DNA from: Caenorhabditis remanei
Taxonomy: Eukaryota; Nematoda; Chromadorea; Rhabditida; Rhabditidae
Assembly: GCF_010183535.1 (NCBI RefSeq)
Contig: NC_071330.1
Span: 13,001,717-13,065,716, forward strand
DNA: 64,000 nt
Direction: 5' to 3'
Shown here: in pieces, positions 45,481 through 56,593 of the stretch
Layout: each line of letters starts with the position of its first letter
Position numbering within the stretch: the first letter of the stretch is position 1
The notes under the pieces: generated by a model
What the model was told of the DNA's origin: nothing
Database searches by the model: none
Seen by the model: the letters and a program-made list of their open reading frames with translations, nothing else
Translations under genes and position numbers: made by a program

Positions 45481-45849
45481 CATGGAGGTTCCACCGGAAT
45501 TGAATTGAAAGAAAAATGGATGGTGAGTTGTCTAGTAGTTGTTTTTCCAACTATTTTGTTTATTAGAATGTATACAATATTCCAGGTGAAACTATAAAAT
45601 AACATACACTTGTATAAGCATTTTGAGAGAAACCTTATCAGTTTTAAGCATGCGAGACCAAGTATAGTACGGGTCATATAAAGAATGCGACACTTGCAGT
45701 TTTAGTTGAAAATGGTAACCTTTGGGAGTGTGAGACGGCCTTCCTGATAGTCTCACAGTTGTTACCGGCTCTGATGGGAGACGGCAAGCACACTATAAAA
45801 GGTGTGCTTGCCTTCTCTTATCAGAGGTAGAGGTAGAGGAGTGGAGTCA

Positions 45850-46570
45850 TATCTGTTAATGGAGTGCCTGAATCAATCACGACCGACTGTGGAACAGTTT
45901 TCACCTCAACTGTGTTCAAAGAATCAATGAAGAAGCTTGGAATCCACCACAAAATGTCCGCACCTTACCATCATGCATCCAATGGAATCGTTGAACGCGC
46001 CAATCGTACGATCAAGGAATGTCTCTCGGCATACGTCAATGCCAGCCAAAGTGATTGGGATGAGTTTTTACCATTGACCATCTTCTCAATAAACACCACC
46101 CCTGACACGACAACGAAGTTAGCTGCGTCGGAAATCATCTTCGGACGAAAGCCGGACATCCCCGAGAACAATGTTCTGAGGACACGTCATCACTATTGCG
46201 AGGACTACAATTCGAAATTGCAGGACCGACTACAGCTACTCTGGGAACAATGCAGGGAAAGGAACAAGAAGACTTCACCACAGTATGGCAGGATCAAGGA
46301 GAGACAATTGAAAGCCGGAGACAGCATTTTGGTACAACGACAACAACCCGAGAACAAGCTGGCTCCGAAACTCAAAGGACCTTTCAAAGTACTCGAGATC
46401 GAGAAGGAAAGAACGTCCACTTCGCTGATGCAAGGAAGATCATTAGAACAGCGCACAAAGACGAAGTGAGAGGATTGTCTGGACCGAAGGTTGAAGACGG
46501 AATGGAGAAACCCCAATGTGAACAAGGCCCACGTAGATCAAAACGAATTGCTGAGAAGAGGGGAAAGTGA
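45850..46570 (+). pseudogene. Ty3/gypsy-type integrase C-terminal half
   Basis: Open from 45,864, the frame begins at the second catalytic Asp (ESITTDCGTVF) and includes ASNGIVERANRTIKE with the catalytic Glu, then a GPY/F module (LAPKLKGPFKVLEI). The first Asp and the zinc finger are missing. After about 46,400 the frame shifts by one and the natural continuation (KNVHFADARK to RSKRIAEKRGK) ends at 46,570. This is the last part of a gypsy-type polyprotein or of a related integrase-based transposase. Confidence 0.75.
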
Positions 46571-46593
46571 ATTTTGTTTTCTGTATAGATAAT

Positions 46594-46787
46594 GTATAGA
46601 TCACAAGTAACGCTCCATTTTTGTAGTTGACAACTTTTGTTTAGCTCCGCCCACTTCTGAGATATGCGCCTTTGAAACCTCCAGTGAGAAACATCGCGTT
46701 CATCTTTAAAGGCGCATATCTTAAAAGTGGGCGGAGCTAACAAAATGTTGTCAACTATAAAAATGAAGCACTACTTGTGATCTATAC
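46594..46787. mobile_element. Hairpin MITE of the GCTCCGCCC family
   Basis: Ends GTATAGATCACAAGTA and TACTTGTGATCTATAC are complementary. The arms carry TTAGCTCCGCCCACTTCTGA and AAAAGTGGGCGGAGCTAA. It is inserted 24 bases after the integrase stop. Confidence 0.8.
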
Positions 46788-46879
46788 ACTCCCTATACAA
46801 TTGATATTGTGAAACCATTAGGAAAGCCGTCTCACACTAACAAAGTTGACAATTTTCAACTAAAAATTGCAAGTGTCAT

Positions 46880-47041
46880 CTTAGAAAACAGCCCATTTTT
46901 GTCGGAGAGTAGTCAAACTTTTACGGATTCCGAAGACATAGCTGGAGACGCGATTTCCAAAGTTTTTAACCGTTTTATGACTATCAGGGACGCGCGGGAC
47001 GGGGACACGGGACGTCCCAACGTGTTCCATTTCAAGCTCTA
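46880..47041. mobile_element. MITE, GGGACGTCCC family, copy 2 (left end lost)
   Basis: Shares TTTTTGTCGGAGAGTAGTCA, the AGACATAGCTGGAGA segment and the CATTTCAAGCTCTA end with copies 1 and 3. The left TIR is absent where it joins the inverted repeat of the integrase element. Confidence 0.6.
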
Positions 47042-47339
47042 GCTAAAATTGAGTAGACCTTTAAATGCTTTTGGTTTTACAGGAACTAAGCATCACATCT
47101 CGATAATTTGAAGAATTCGATTGCGAAGTGAAAAGAAGAATCAATGTTGAATTATTGAGAATCGGCTGGAAGGTTTCAAAATTTTACAAGGCATTAACAA
47201 TGTGTTTTCACTTTAATTTCAGGTTACAATCAATAACGACTGGGTAACGATCTATGACAAAAGAACGAATTTAGGATTTGACGAAGATCTCCCAATTGAG
47301 ACAACGAAAGAAATGAAAACTAATTGTTTTCCTTTTATG

Positions 47340-48160
47340 GAGTTTTGTTTTATGTTAGTTATCTATAAATAAGTTGTCTACGACTATATTCCCAAATCTA
47401 TCGATACTAACGCCATGACGCCGCAGGGGAGTGACGCAAAACAGGCACCAAGACTATAATCAGTGCACTATAAAAGTCTCTGATAAGACCTAACTAGGTC
47501 GAGTCTTGGTCGCGGGTCACCCTTCTTATCTTATATCAACATCTTTTATTTTAATTATTATCTTTCTCAATAAACTTTAATTAGTCGGATTCATACTCTT
47601 AGTTATTTCTAGTTCAGGGCCTTCCAGATTTCAGTCTAGAAACCTCCCTCGTTGGCCACTCGGGATGGTTCTAACTAACTTCTCAGGCAAAGTCATAGGG
47701 AAAACCCGATTAATTAGTGAAGTGCTTCTCACAGACTATCACCTGGGGTCCACGCGCGCCGCCTTCACATAGACACGCATAATCCCCCATTTACAAGACT
47801 TAAGTACCAAACGGGGTCGGGTCTTGGCTCCGGGCTGCTACAGTACAACTGTACACAAATCCTCACGGTTATATTGTAGTCCCCTTTTATCTTGCTTATT
47901 ATCTCTTTCAATAAACTCTCATTTCGGATTCAGATCCTTTTCAGATTTAGTCTAGAACCCTTCCCACCGGATTGTTCCAAGTATCTTCTAAGGCAAAGTC
48001 TTAGGGAAAACCTTCATCGTCTTCACATAGAGACGCATAATCCCCCATTGACACAGTTCAAGAAAATGAACTGCAAACTACTGTATTTTCGCATTTTAAA
48101 CCGACCACCGGATACTCGGGTGAACCCCGTATCCCCACCAGGCTAATTCCAAACTGGATT
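47340..48160 (+). repeat. Two LTR-like end fragments of a second retroelement family
   Basis: 47,555-47,800 and 47,890-48,060 both contain a TTTC.ATAAACT polyadenylation region, a TTTCAGTCTAGAAACC or TTTAGTCTAGAACCC word and CTTCACATAGA.ACGCATAATC. They are tandem, same strand, and about 75-80% alike by eye. A TATAAAAG box lies at 47,470. No coding sequence survives; the region up to 48,290 is otherwise blank. Confidence 0.5.
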
Positions 48161-48289
48161 TACATTAATGAAAAGGTCTCAAATGTCTAATTAAATTTAC
48201 ATATTCATTCCCCCTTTTCCCCTTAATCTCTAGTTTGAATTTGGAAATTTCCCATTTTCCGACACCTGCCCAGGAAGGAATTATCCATA

Positions 48290-49570
48290 TTCCCCCTCTC
48301 CTTTAGTCATGTACACTCGATAACCTACTGAATGGTTCGTCTACATATTTTCCTATTTTTATTGAATTCTTGAATTTCTATTTATTCTCACTACGTTTTT
48401 TGGTTGTGGTGGAAGGTAAGACCTCTTTTTTTGAAATGTTGAGAATCGTGGAGAAGTGTAACTTTGAGAAATAACGTTGGATTGACTTTTAATTTTAGTA
48501 TGATATAGAAAAAGTCTAACTGATCAAGTCTGTAGTTGACAATTTTTTGTTAGCTCCGCCCATTTAGGAGATATCACAGTTTGAAGCATGGGGCCATACA
48601 GAGAAGGCTAACTTTCGGACGATGCTACTACTTTTTAAATTAACGTATTGTTTCAAACTTTTAGTATATAGTAGAACAAGTCTAGGGCTACATTATTGTA
48701 GTTACCAACTTTTCGATAGCTCCGCCCAATTTTGAGATAGCGATATTCGTTTGAGACAGAGAGGGGCCCATCTATGGACAAAGCATTATGAATCAGCATA
48801 TTGCTCCATATTTTTAGTATGTTAGAGTACAAGTCAAGGGTCACATTTTTGCAATTGACAACTTTTTGGTAGCTCCGAACATTTTCGAGATAATGCCGTT
48901 TAAAACTCGGAACGCGTCAACGATACGCCAGAATTTGTCTTCTATCCTATATGTTTTACGATGTCCTTTCGAATGAGAGACATGCTTGGAAACTAATTAC
49001 AATTGGCGCCCCGAATGGAGTCTCTGCTTCTTTTCTCTCTCTTTTCTCTATCTTATATCTCTCTTCTCATTTCAACTATTACCCATTCAGTTATGAATGT
49101 TAGATAGCCTTCTGGTTGGTTTGTCGAAAAATGTATTATTACTATTTTTATTGAATTCTTGAAAAAAAAACCTATCTTTATTTATCTTTTTTTGATTGTG
49201 GAGGAAGGATTAAAGGTAAGACCTCTTTTTTTGATAGGTTGAGAATCATTGAAGTTTTGGGTAGTGTAACTTTGAGGAAAACCGTTGGATTGAGTTTCAA
49301 TTTTAGTATGGTATAGAATAAGTCTAACTGATCAAGTTTGTAGTTGACAACTTTTTGTTAGCTCCGCCCACTTTTGAGATATAACAATTTGAAGCAGAGG
49401 TGTCTTTGAGGGAAAGTTGGCATAACGACCAACTTTCGGACGATGTCACAACTTTTTGAATTGACCTATTGCTTCAAGCATTTGGTATGTAGTAGAACAG
49501 GTCTAGGGCTACATTTTTGTAGTTACTAACTTTGCGATAGCTCCGCCCACTTTTGGGATATTGCCCTTGT
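48290..49570 (+). repeat. Two diverged LTR/leader fragments and single arms of the GCTCCGCCC family
   Basis: 48,319 (GATAACCTACTGAATGGTTC) and 49,103 (GATAGCCTTCTGGTTGG) are diverged copies of the LTR core seen at 33-45 kb, each followed by a GGTAAGACCTC donor. After each come two or three AGCTCCGCCCA words with AAGTCTAGGGCTACATT-type sequence. No gene is seen in 48.2-49.6 kb. Confidence 0.5.
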
Positions 49571-49571
49571 T

Positions 49572-49791
49572 TAGCGCTCGAAATGGGACGAGTTGGGACG
49601 TCCCGCGTCCCCGTCCCGCGCGTCCCGGATTGTCATAAAACGGTTAAAAATAAACGTATATTTTTGAAACTTTGGGTATCGCGTCCCTAGCTATGTCTTC
49701 AGATTCTGTGAAAGTTTCAATATTCTCCGACAAAAACTGACAGTTTTACAAAATTCCCGGAAAAAAGTGGGACGTCCCATTTCAAGCGCTA
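49572..49791. mobile_element. MITE, GGGACGTCCC family, copy 3 (complete)
   Basis: TAGCGCTCGAAATGGGACG and CGTCCCATTTCAAGCGCTA are almost perfect inverted ends. It is the best-preserved copy of the family in the window. Confidence 0.8.
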
Positions 49792-49898
49792 AATACTGAT
49801 GTCCGAAAATTAGCCATTTTCTGAACGTTCACAGATTAACAAGGCCCTTGTTAATCTGTGAACGTTCAGAAAATGGCTAATTTTCGGACATCAGTATT
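49792..49898. repeat. Perfect 107-bp palindrome
   Basis: Two 53-base arms around one central base are exactly complementary. Half-site landmarks are GTCCGAAAATTAGCCATTTT and CTGAACGTTCACAGATTAAC. It directly abuts the MITE at 49,572-49,791. It could be a tiny hairpin MITE or part of a structured transcript; the absence of any mismatch suggests recent origin. Confidence 0.9.
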
Positions 49899-50116
49899 AA
49901 ATGACTTTTTTTTTTCAATTTTTGCTAAAATATAGAACTAGTGAAACAAAAACTGTCATATTCATTTTCAGAGGTCGCAATTCAGGTCGAGAGTCAATTC
50001 GAGGATATCTTCACGAAGAAGTATCTCCTTTTCCCCAATTATTTTGATCTGTTCGTCTACGTCTCACTGATCATCAATCCCGGAGCGGCAATCAAAACAA
50101 GTCAAAGGAGTGCGTC

Positions 50117-50480
50117 ATGGTGCAGATTGGTAACCAAGACCAGATGTACAGATACATGTGAGTACCTAGTAAATTAGACTACTGAGTTTCAACTGATTGT
50201 TTGCAGGGATCCCCTGGAAAAGCTTCTCGAACTGTTTTTGGAGCTGGAGAAGTCTCAAACAAGTGATTCAATACACGGACACTCTTCATCGCAGCGACCG
50301 ACCATACCAATTGATCCATTTGGTGGAGAAGTTGCTGGTAACGGACAAACCACTGAAAGATTTCGTGAGTTTTGGCTCTAACACTGTGTGTCTCCTAAGA
50401 AAAATCAATTTTCAGGATGTCATTCTCAAGGAAATCAAGAACCCCCGACCAAATCGATGCAATCCGAGATGAGATGCTGA
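50117..50480 (+). CDS. Possible three-exon small gene, 87 aa, function unknown
   Basis: Exons 50,117-50,157, 50,207-50,364 and 50,416-50,480 (donors CAT|GTGAGT and TTC|GTGAGT, acceptors TTTGCAG and TTTTCAG) join into exactly 88 codons. The product starts MVQIGNQDQMYRYMD, has a short helical stretch (EKLLELFLELEKS) and ends in a polar tail. An upstream frame (49,960-50,170) and downstream exon-like pieces (50,566-50,700, LSERFKTNE, with AATAAA near 50,766) may belong to the same locus but do not join in frame. No domain is recognised. It could be a degenerate gene. Confidence 0.35.
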
Positions 50481-51349
50481 GCACTGTGGAGATAGCAATC
50501 AGAGAGGTAACCCCTACTTTCAAATATGTATTAAAAGAAAGTGATTTAATCATCGTTTTTCAGGGAGATGATGAGGCGAGATAACACCTCATGGAGAAGG
50601 CGAATCCAGTTGGAAAAGGAAAATGTCATTGCCGCTGGCGTTCCCCAAACTGATAGTGAAAGTCGTTCACTGAGTGAGCGCTTCAAAACAAATGAGGTTA
50701 TTACAATCTATTTTTGGAATAGGTGTTTTGTTACATTTCCCCTTTTTGTTGTTTTCCTGCTCGAAATAAATATTTTTTTAATTTGAAATTGTTCCTGTTT
50801 TCTACGATGAAAAGTCGAATTAATCGAGTTGAATGCTATCTTTGAAATTTCAGAATTTTCAGATTGCCTTGGGATATCTTTGAGTTAGTACCTAGACGAC
50901 ATGGAGAACTTTCCTAATCATGAAAACTACCGTACCCTCTCCCTCTTTCAAGGCCTAAATCGTAGTTTTCGCATACGGTTCCCCTTTTTTTCCTTAATTT
51001 TTCAAATTTCCTGTTCTTATCACCCAATAAAACCCCATCATTTTTATCACTCGAGTAATATCATTTTCTCATTTTCAACCTCTCAACACCACCACTCTCG
51101 GCTTAACAATGCAAACGCGCTCTACTAGACTCTCATGAATTCTTCCCCTCGAGAGTCATTAGCATTAATGACTCTCTCCTGTGAGCTTCTTCTGGTTGAA
51201 GCTCTAAAAATGTTCTGATTTTCATTGAATTATTATAAATTATTCTTTTTTGTTGATATTCGGGTTGAAAATGGTGAGTTTTTTGTATTTTTTATAGGGA
51301 AAATTGGCGTTAAAGCTGCAGCTTATTCAACTATTCTCCATTTTCCAGA

Positions 51350-51606
51350 TGCTCCGTCTCCACCAAATTCGAAGAATACTTGGGAGGACTTCTCGATGAG
51401 GTGAGTTCATACATTTTCTTTTTTTCAAATTTCTTGTCATCAGAATTAATTTTTTTCAGACAGGTTCTCCAGGATGGAGAAAGGTGCTTCTCGAGGTCGG
51501 CTACTCCCTGTCGACATGCCTGATCGACCACACCATCCTCAAAACGGTCACCACAAGACTCCGAACAGTGGTTTTTGGAGGAATTCGCTTTGAAGCGGAA
51601 GAATAA
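51350..51606 (+). CDS. Last two exons of an unrecognised gene
   Basis: 51,350-51,401 (ending LGGLLDE before a GAG|GTGAGT donor) and 51,460-51,606 (after TTTTTTCAG) are in phase. They encode TGSPGWRKVLLEVGYSLSTC and then TVVFGGIRFEAEE before TAA, with AATAAA at about 51,660. The upstream phase requires two bases from an earlier exon that I could not identify between 50.8 and 51.3 kb. The protein family is not recognised. The long in-phase open exon and the poly(A) signal favour a real gene end. Confidence 0.45.
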
Positions 51607-51669
51607 TTTTTTAGTTATAATTATTCACGAAAACCGCTAAGGGAGACTGGTTTTTTGTAAATAAATGGA

Positions 51670-52583
51670 TTATTCAATTTTCTTTTTTGTAATGTTTTTT
51701 TTTAATGAAAATCGAATGTTCGAGTTCATTACTATCTTCAGATTTTCAGATGTTTCAGACGAAAAGCGGTGATTTTGACTTTTTCGAAATCAGCGAAAGA
51801 CGTTAAAATTAGATGTAAAATAGAAGAAATAAGCGAAAAGTTATAAAAGTTGAAAGAATTGGCACACGACTCCTAATCTTTCCCAAATTCTGAGGAAAAG
51901 AAGCAAAATCTTATGGAATTACTCGAAATTGCATTAAAATTATAACAATTCCAACAAAAATCTATAGAAAATCTCGTAAAACTAATCAAATTGATGAAAG
52001 CTGGAGCTCTGAGGCTGAAAAATACCCAAAATCGAGAAAAATAAACGGAAAAGAGAGGAGATTCTCCGAAAAACGGAAGAAATGGGACTGGAATCTACAA
52101 GAAACCCAGTAAATGTTCAGAAATTTGCTGAAAAACCACATTATTCTTGTTTTAACTACCGGAACTACAGAAACTGCCGAGAAAACTTAAACAAAACTTA
52201 TCGGAAGATTGAGAAAATGGATAGAAGACGGTCTGCTTTACTCGATATTCCTTTTACTCACCTTCATGAACTCATCCGTGGTAAGAATCAAGAATCTGAA
52301 ACATTTTCTGAGAAATTATCTGAAAAACATTAAAAATTATACAATTTACAGTCAAAACAGAACACATCTGTATTATCAAAAACTCCTAGAAAGAAAGCAA
52401 TGGCGGGGAGCAATATAAACGGAGTGACTAATATAGTACAAATCTGAAAACCGGTGAGCGAGGGGAAAGCAAAAAGAGAATAATCACAAATTTTGAAACT
52501 TTGGGGCGGGGTGAAAGAGTTAATGGGGGAAGGGACAATTCAAGCGACAGAAAAATGCAATTTTAGGAGGGAAAATACATAAA
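51670..52583. other. Intergenic region, no feature recognised
   Basis: A-rich sequence with only short open frames and no repeats shared with the rest of the window. Confidence 0.4.
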
Positions 52584-55015
52584 TTAATGGACGAAGAACT
52601 TGTTGATCGTGTGATCCGATTCGATGGCCTCGTCGGAAATCTCACGGTGACGAAGCTCCTGAAGATTCTCTCCGTTGAATGAGACGAGTGAGAGAAGGTA
52701 CACTTGCTTCGAGGCGGTCACATTGGCTCCCGCACGTTCCAACCAGATCTTATTGACGTCTGGAAATAAGAGAATGGTATATTTTTGGCTGGGAATTGAT
52801 TGAAATCGATTCAAAAATTCACGTAATTTGCCGAAATTCGGCTAAAAATTGGATGAAATTGGCCGTGTTTGGCTGAAATTACATTTGATGGGGCTTGGTA
52901 CAGTCATAATCCATTGAAATCCTCTGAAAACGCGTATTTACTGCTCGTTGGTTCAGTCGCGTGCAAAAATATAAATTTGAGCACAAATCTGTTGAAATCA
53001 ACTGAATGATGATTTTCTCGAAAACGAGCAGAAAATCCACGTTTTTAGAGGTTTTTAATGGATTATGGCTTTATCTGACCAGAAAATAGTCAGAATTACA
53101 ACAAAACTACCCGGGAAACGAACAAACTTTCATCAATTTCAGTTATTCCCAGAGAATCAAACCTAATTTCAGCCAAACGCAGCCATTCTTATTGAAATGG
53201 CTGTCTTGGCGCCAATTTCAGCCAATTCCATCCAATTCCATCCAATTTTCAGCCAATTTCAACCGATTTTTAGCCGATTTAGTAGAAAAATGCATCAATT
53301 CTCAAACTCACTGGATAAATCTCTCTGACAAGTACTCAAACAGTCGGTTCCAACGGATTGATGATTCTTGAGTGGAGAGAACTCCTCGTTTCTCGCCACT
53401 TCCCAAATGAAGAACCGCTCGGACAACTCGAAGACGTCGAAGATGAATTGCTCCAATTTGATTCCGTTCGGCTTCTCCGGCTTCACGATTTCACCGTTTT
53501 TGTCGACGTAGGAGATCTTCTTGTGTGCACGATGGTATGGGAGACGAGATGATGGGGAGCACACTCTGGAAATTACAGTTTAAGAACTGGAAATAGTCTC
53601 AAAATGTCTTAAAATAGTCTTGAAACCAGATCGCTCACCTATCCATAAAGTCCATAGTGAAGAAATGATTGGCGATGGATCCGGCGCCGAACAAGAACTT
53701 CCCATCGGACGTCTTCTGTTGAGCCAACTTCTCTCCGAGCTCTGAATACTCGACGACACGTGGCTTTCCCTTATCCAAACAAACGGATCCAACGAGTTCT
53801 CCCTTCTGCTTTGGAACACATTTCGTCGCGACGTCCGCCTCATTCGCGATGGCGAATCCGATGAAGTGTGGATCGGCGACTTTACACAGAATATTGTCGA
53901 CACAATACACGTGGAAATACTTGATTCCTTTGGCACGAAGACGTGGCAAGTGGGCGGAGATTGCAGAGTACAAACCGCCGTTTCCATTCGGAGCGGCGAC
54001 GACGGAACCCTTTGAGCCGAGAAGGAAATCTCCATTCTCATCGTACGCGGCGATTTCGTCTTGTGAGAAGATTGTAATTTGTTCGTTGAAATCGAATCCG
54101 TGATGATGGGCGAGTTTTTGGACGTGTTCACGGGTAGCCTCCTCGGTTCCTGGAGATGTCATCACGGCCCAGTGAATCTTGCCCGGATCCTGGTGATCGC
54201 GTTCACCTAGAAAATGGAAATTAAAGCGTTTTATTGGTGGATTTTAAGATAAAGTGATGGTTTGGAGGTGAAAATGTTGGCTCCGAGACATTTCGCAGCC
54301 ATGAGCTCCCCAGCCTCAATTTTCTCGTTTTTTCGGTGATCGACAGCTCACAGAGCGACTCATATGAGCTGAAACTCAACCTGAAACTGCTTAAAACCTC
54401 ATTGTATCTTTTTGGGTGTAAAGTAATGCTCTAGTGTAATCGAAGTGACAAAATCCACTGAAATCTTGCTAGAAGTGTCCGATTTTTCTTGAAACTGCTG
54501 AAAATCAGCACCTCCAAACGTCCTGTAAACCTCAAATATTTCAATTTTAATCAATTACCTGCAAGTGCTTGCAACAAGGCAATCTTTGCCGCCTGAATTC
54601 CGAGCAGCGAATCTCCGTAAGCAGCATTAATGCCCAACGGAATAGTCCCTTTTGGTTGAGATGATCCAAGTCGTGTCGCCTGTCCTCCAGCCAACACAAT
54701 TGCACAAACCTCTCCACGAGTGATCGCATCCATTCCCTTATTCCAGAGTTCATCCAAAACTGCTTGATGCATTTCAGATTGATTAAAATGATGGGAATGA
54801 GGGATTGGTTTGAGATCTTCGGCCGAAGCGGGAGCTCTCTGCTCTTCTGAATCGATGAACCACTGACGAGCATCCGAAAGATTCAGAGTTGTCAGTTGTT
54901 TCCACAATTTCATTTTCTCCTCATCGGATAAATCGTCGAAGAACGAGAGAAGTGGCTCCGCCTCCTTGTTCGTGGAGAGAATTTGCTCTTTTGTGGGAAT
55001 GGTGGAGGTTGGCAT
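52584..55015 (-). CDS. uap-1: UDP-N-acetylglucosamine pyrophosphorylase, 484 aa
   Basis: This enzyme makes UDP-GlcNAc from UTP and GlcNAc-1-phosphate in the cytosol, the last step of the hexosamine pathway supplying chitin, N-glycans and O-GlcNAc. Exons 55,015-54,559, 54,206-53,639, 53,565-53,312 and 52,759-52,584 join into 485 codons, the usual family length. Landmarks: LAGGQATRLG at residues 108-117 followed by SSQPKG (nucleotide-binding pyrophosphorylase loop), WAVMTSPGT near 165, PNGNGGLY at 225-232, FHVYCVDNIL, and a C-terminal SFNGEN box. An ATTCCAG acceptor sits one base before the ATG, so the message is probably trans-spliced there. Introns are 353, 73 and 552 bases. No damage seen. 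It is the most conserved gene in the window. Confidence 0.95.
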
Positions 55016-56580
55016 CCTGGAATGAGCAAAATGGGGATTGAGGCGAAAATTTTGCAACATTGCACAAGAAATAAGCGAGAAATATGGGCGGAGCAAGGAA
55101 CTATATTTTTCTACTGGAAATATCAATTTTTATCGGAGAAATGACAAACTAGGCCCCCTTGAAGGGAAAATAAGGTGATATGAAGCAAAACTACCGAAAA
55201 TCGAGTTTTAAAAACCGTTTTTTTCACGATTTTTGGCATATATTGAGAAAAATGCAGATTCTAAGCGAAAAGCAGAAGATTTATGCAAATTTCTCCTCTC
55301 CACTGACTAATCTCTGATTATCCGGATATATCTGCATGTATTCATCTTGATTCCCAGTATTTTCTATAGAAAACGACAATATTCCGTACTTTTAGTAATT
55401 TTTCGCTCGGCAACACATAAAAATGAGTTCCGGCGGCGAAAACTCATTAAAAATGAATGAAATGGGTAACCGATAACAAAAGAGACCTCCACTATTGAGA
55501 ATTGGAGAGGGGGAGTACAAAGGAAAGAGAGAAAAGTGAGTTGACTCTTTTTAGTAAAAATCAGCGAAAAATATCGGAAAACATATTGGAACTAATACAA
55601 TTTCTCACTTTGTCCATTGAAAAAGGGCGTAACACACGTGTTCCAACTGGCAAGTAACAGGAATCACCGTTTCAGTGTAAATAATGACGAAGAATGTGTG
55701 CAAAATGAAGTAATTTTATAGTTCTTCATCAGAATTTCGCTTTCGAATGGAAAACAGCAAGAATTAAAAAAAATTTACACGAAAAATAGATAAGTGTACT
55801 ATTTCGTAGCGAGCAAAACGATTTTCAAGAAGTTTTGCACTTTTCCGATGCGTCTAGAGCATGAAACATGAAATAAACTGTCGAAATTATTAGAAAAACT
55901 TCCAGTTTGAGCCCAAAACGTGGCAAAAGTACACATTTTCCTGTCTTTGTACGTTTCCCGCCAGCAAAACAACCTAAAAGTGCTGATATCTGCAATAAAG
56001 AGACGACACGACGACGAGGAGGTGGCTATTGTTTATTTAGTGTTTTCTATTGGAAAACAGAAGAGCGATATGAGGTTTTACGGGCGGAAAATAAAGAAAC
56101 GGATAGAAAATGTTGGTGGAAGACGGAATTCAATTAAAAAGAGGGATGAAATCATGAAAAATGGATGAAAAACTTTATTCTTTATTAAAAAACTGCCTGA
56201 AAATTTGAAACTTCTCGAAAAATTCTAAAAATTGAGCAAAAAAACTGAAAAAAGTGGTGGAAAATTGCAGAAAAAACAACTGAAAATGGCGCCCTCGCGC
56301 CAACAAAAAACGGAGGTACGCAAACACCGTGACGCACTATTGCGGATATTGGAAAAATTAAAGCTGGTTTCTTACAGAAATTAAAGATGTTTTCAACTAT
56401 ATTTTGCTATTTAAAAATAATAGAAGTTATTCTTGATTTTTAGAAACCAAATTCCAACAATAATATTCAAAAAACAGCCAATTCTAGTCAAAATCAAATT
56501 TTCCTTATTTCTTGCATACCGTAATGCCAGATAATCAAACAATTTGCATCATATCGTTTTCAACCTCGAATTCTCTAATT
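55016..56580. other. uap-1 upstream region, no other gene recognised
   Basis: AT-rich sequence with no shared repeats. Two overlapping short open frames at 55,907-56,168 lack a domain, splice support or codon pattern and are not called. The uap-1 promoter should lie in the first few hundred bases. Confidence 0.4.
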
Positions 56581-56593
56581 GCCGGGGTAGCTA

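Larger units (their letters stand above)
45687..46880. mobile_element. Element bounded by about 70-bp inverted repeats and carrying an integrase fragment
   Basis: GACACTTGCAGTTTTAGTTG on the left pairs with CAACTAAAAATTGCAAGTGTC on the right (one small gap). The match continues through TGTGAGACGGCCTTCC and its complement GGAAAGCCGTCTCACA. Inside lie a TATAAA box (about 45,795), the integrase fragment and a MITE. The bounded integrase resembles the layout of Ginger-type DNA transposons, but TGTGAGACGG..CCGTCTCACA could also be a rearranged LTR pair. No target duplication is evident. Confidence 0.5.

Noticed and set aside
53580..54131. 183-codon minus-strand open frame and an 84-codon plus-strand frame
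   Set aside because: They are other-frame shadows of uap-1 exon 2, which has the family motifs and consistent splice phases.
55907..56168. Two overlapping short plus-strand frames between uap-1 and the split tRNA
   Set aside because: No domain, no splice or poly(A) context, and both frames are open only by chance in A-rich sequence.
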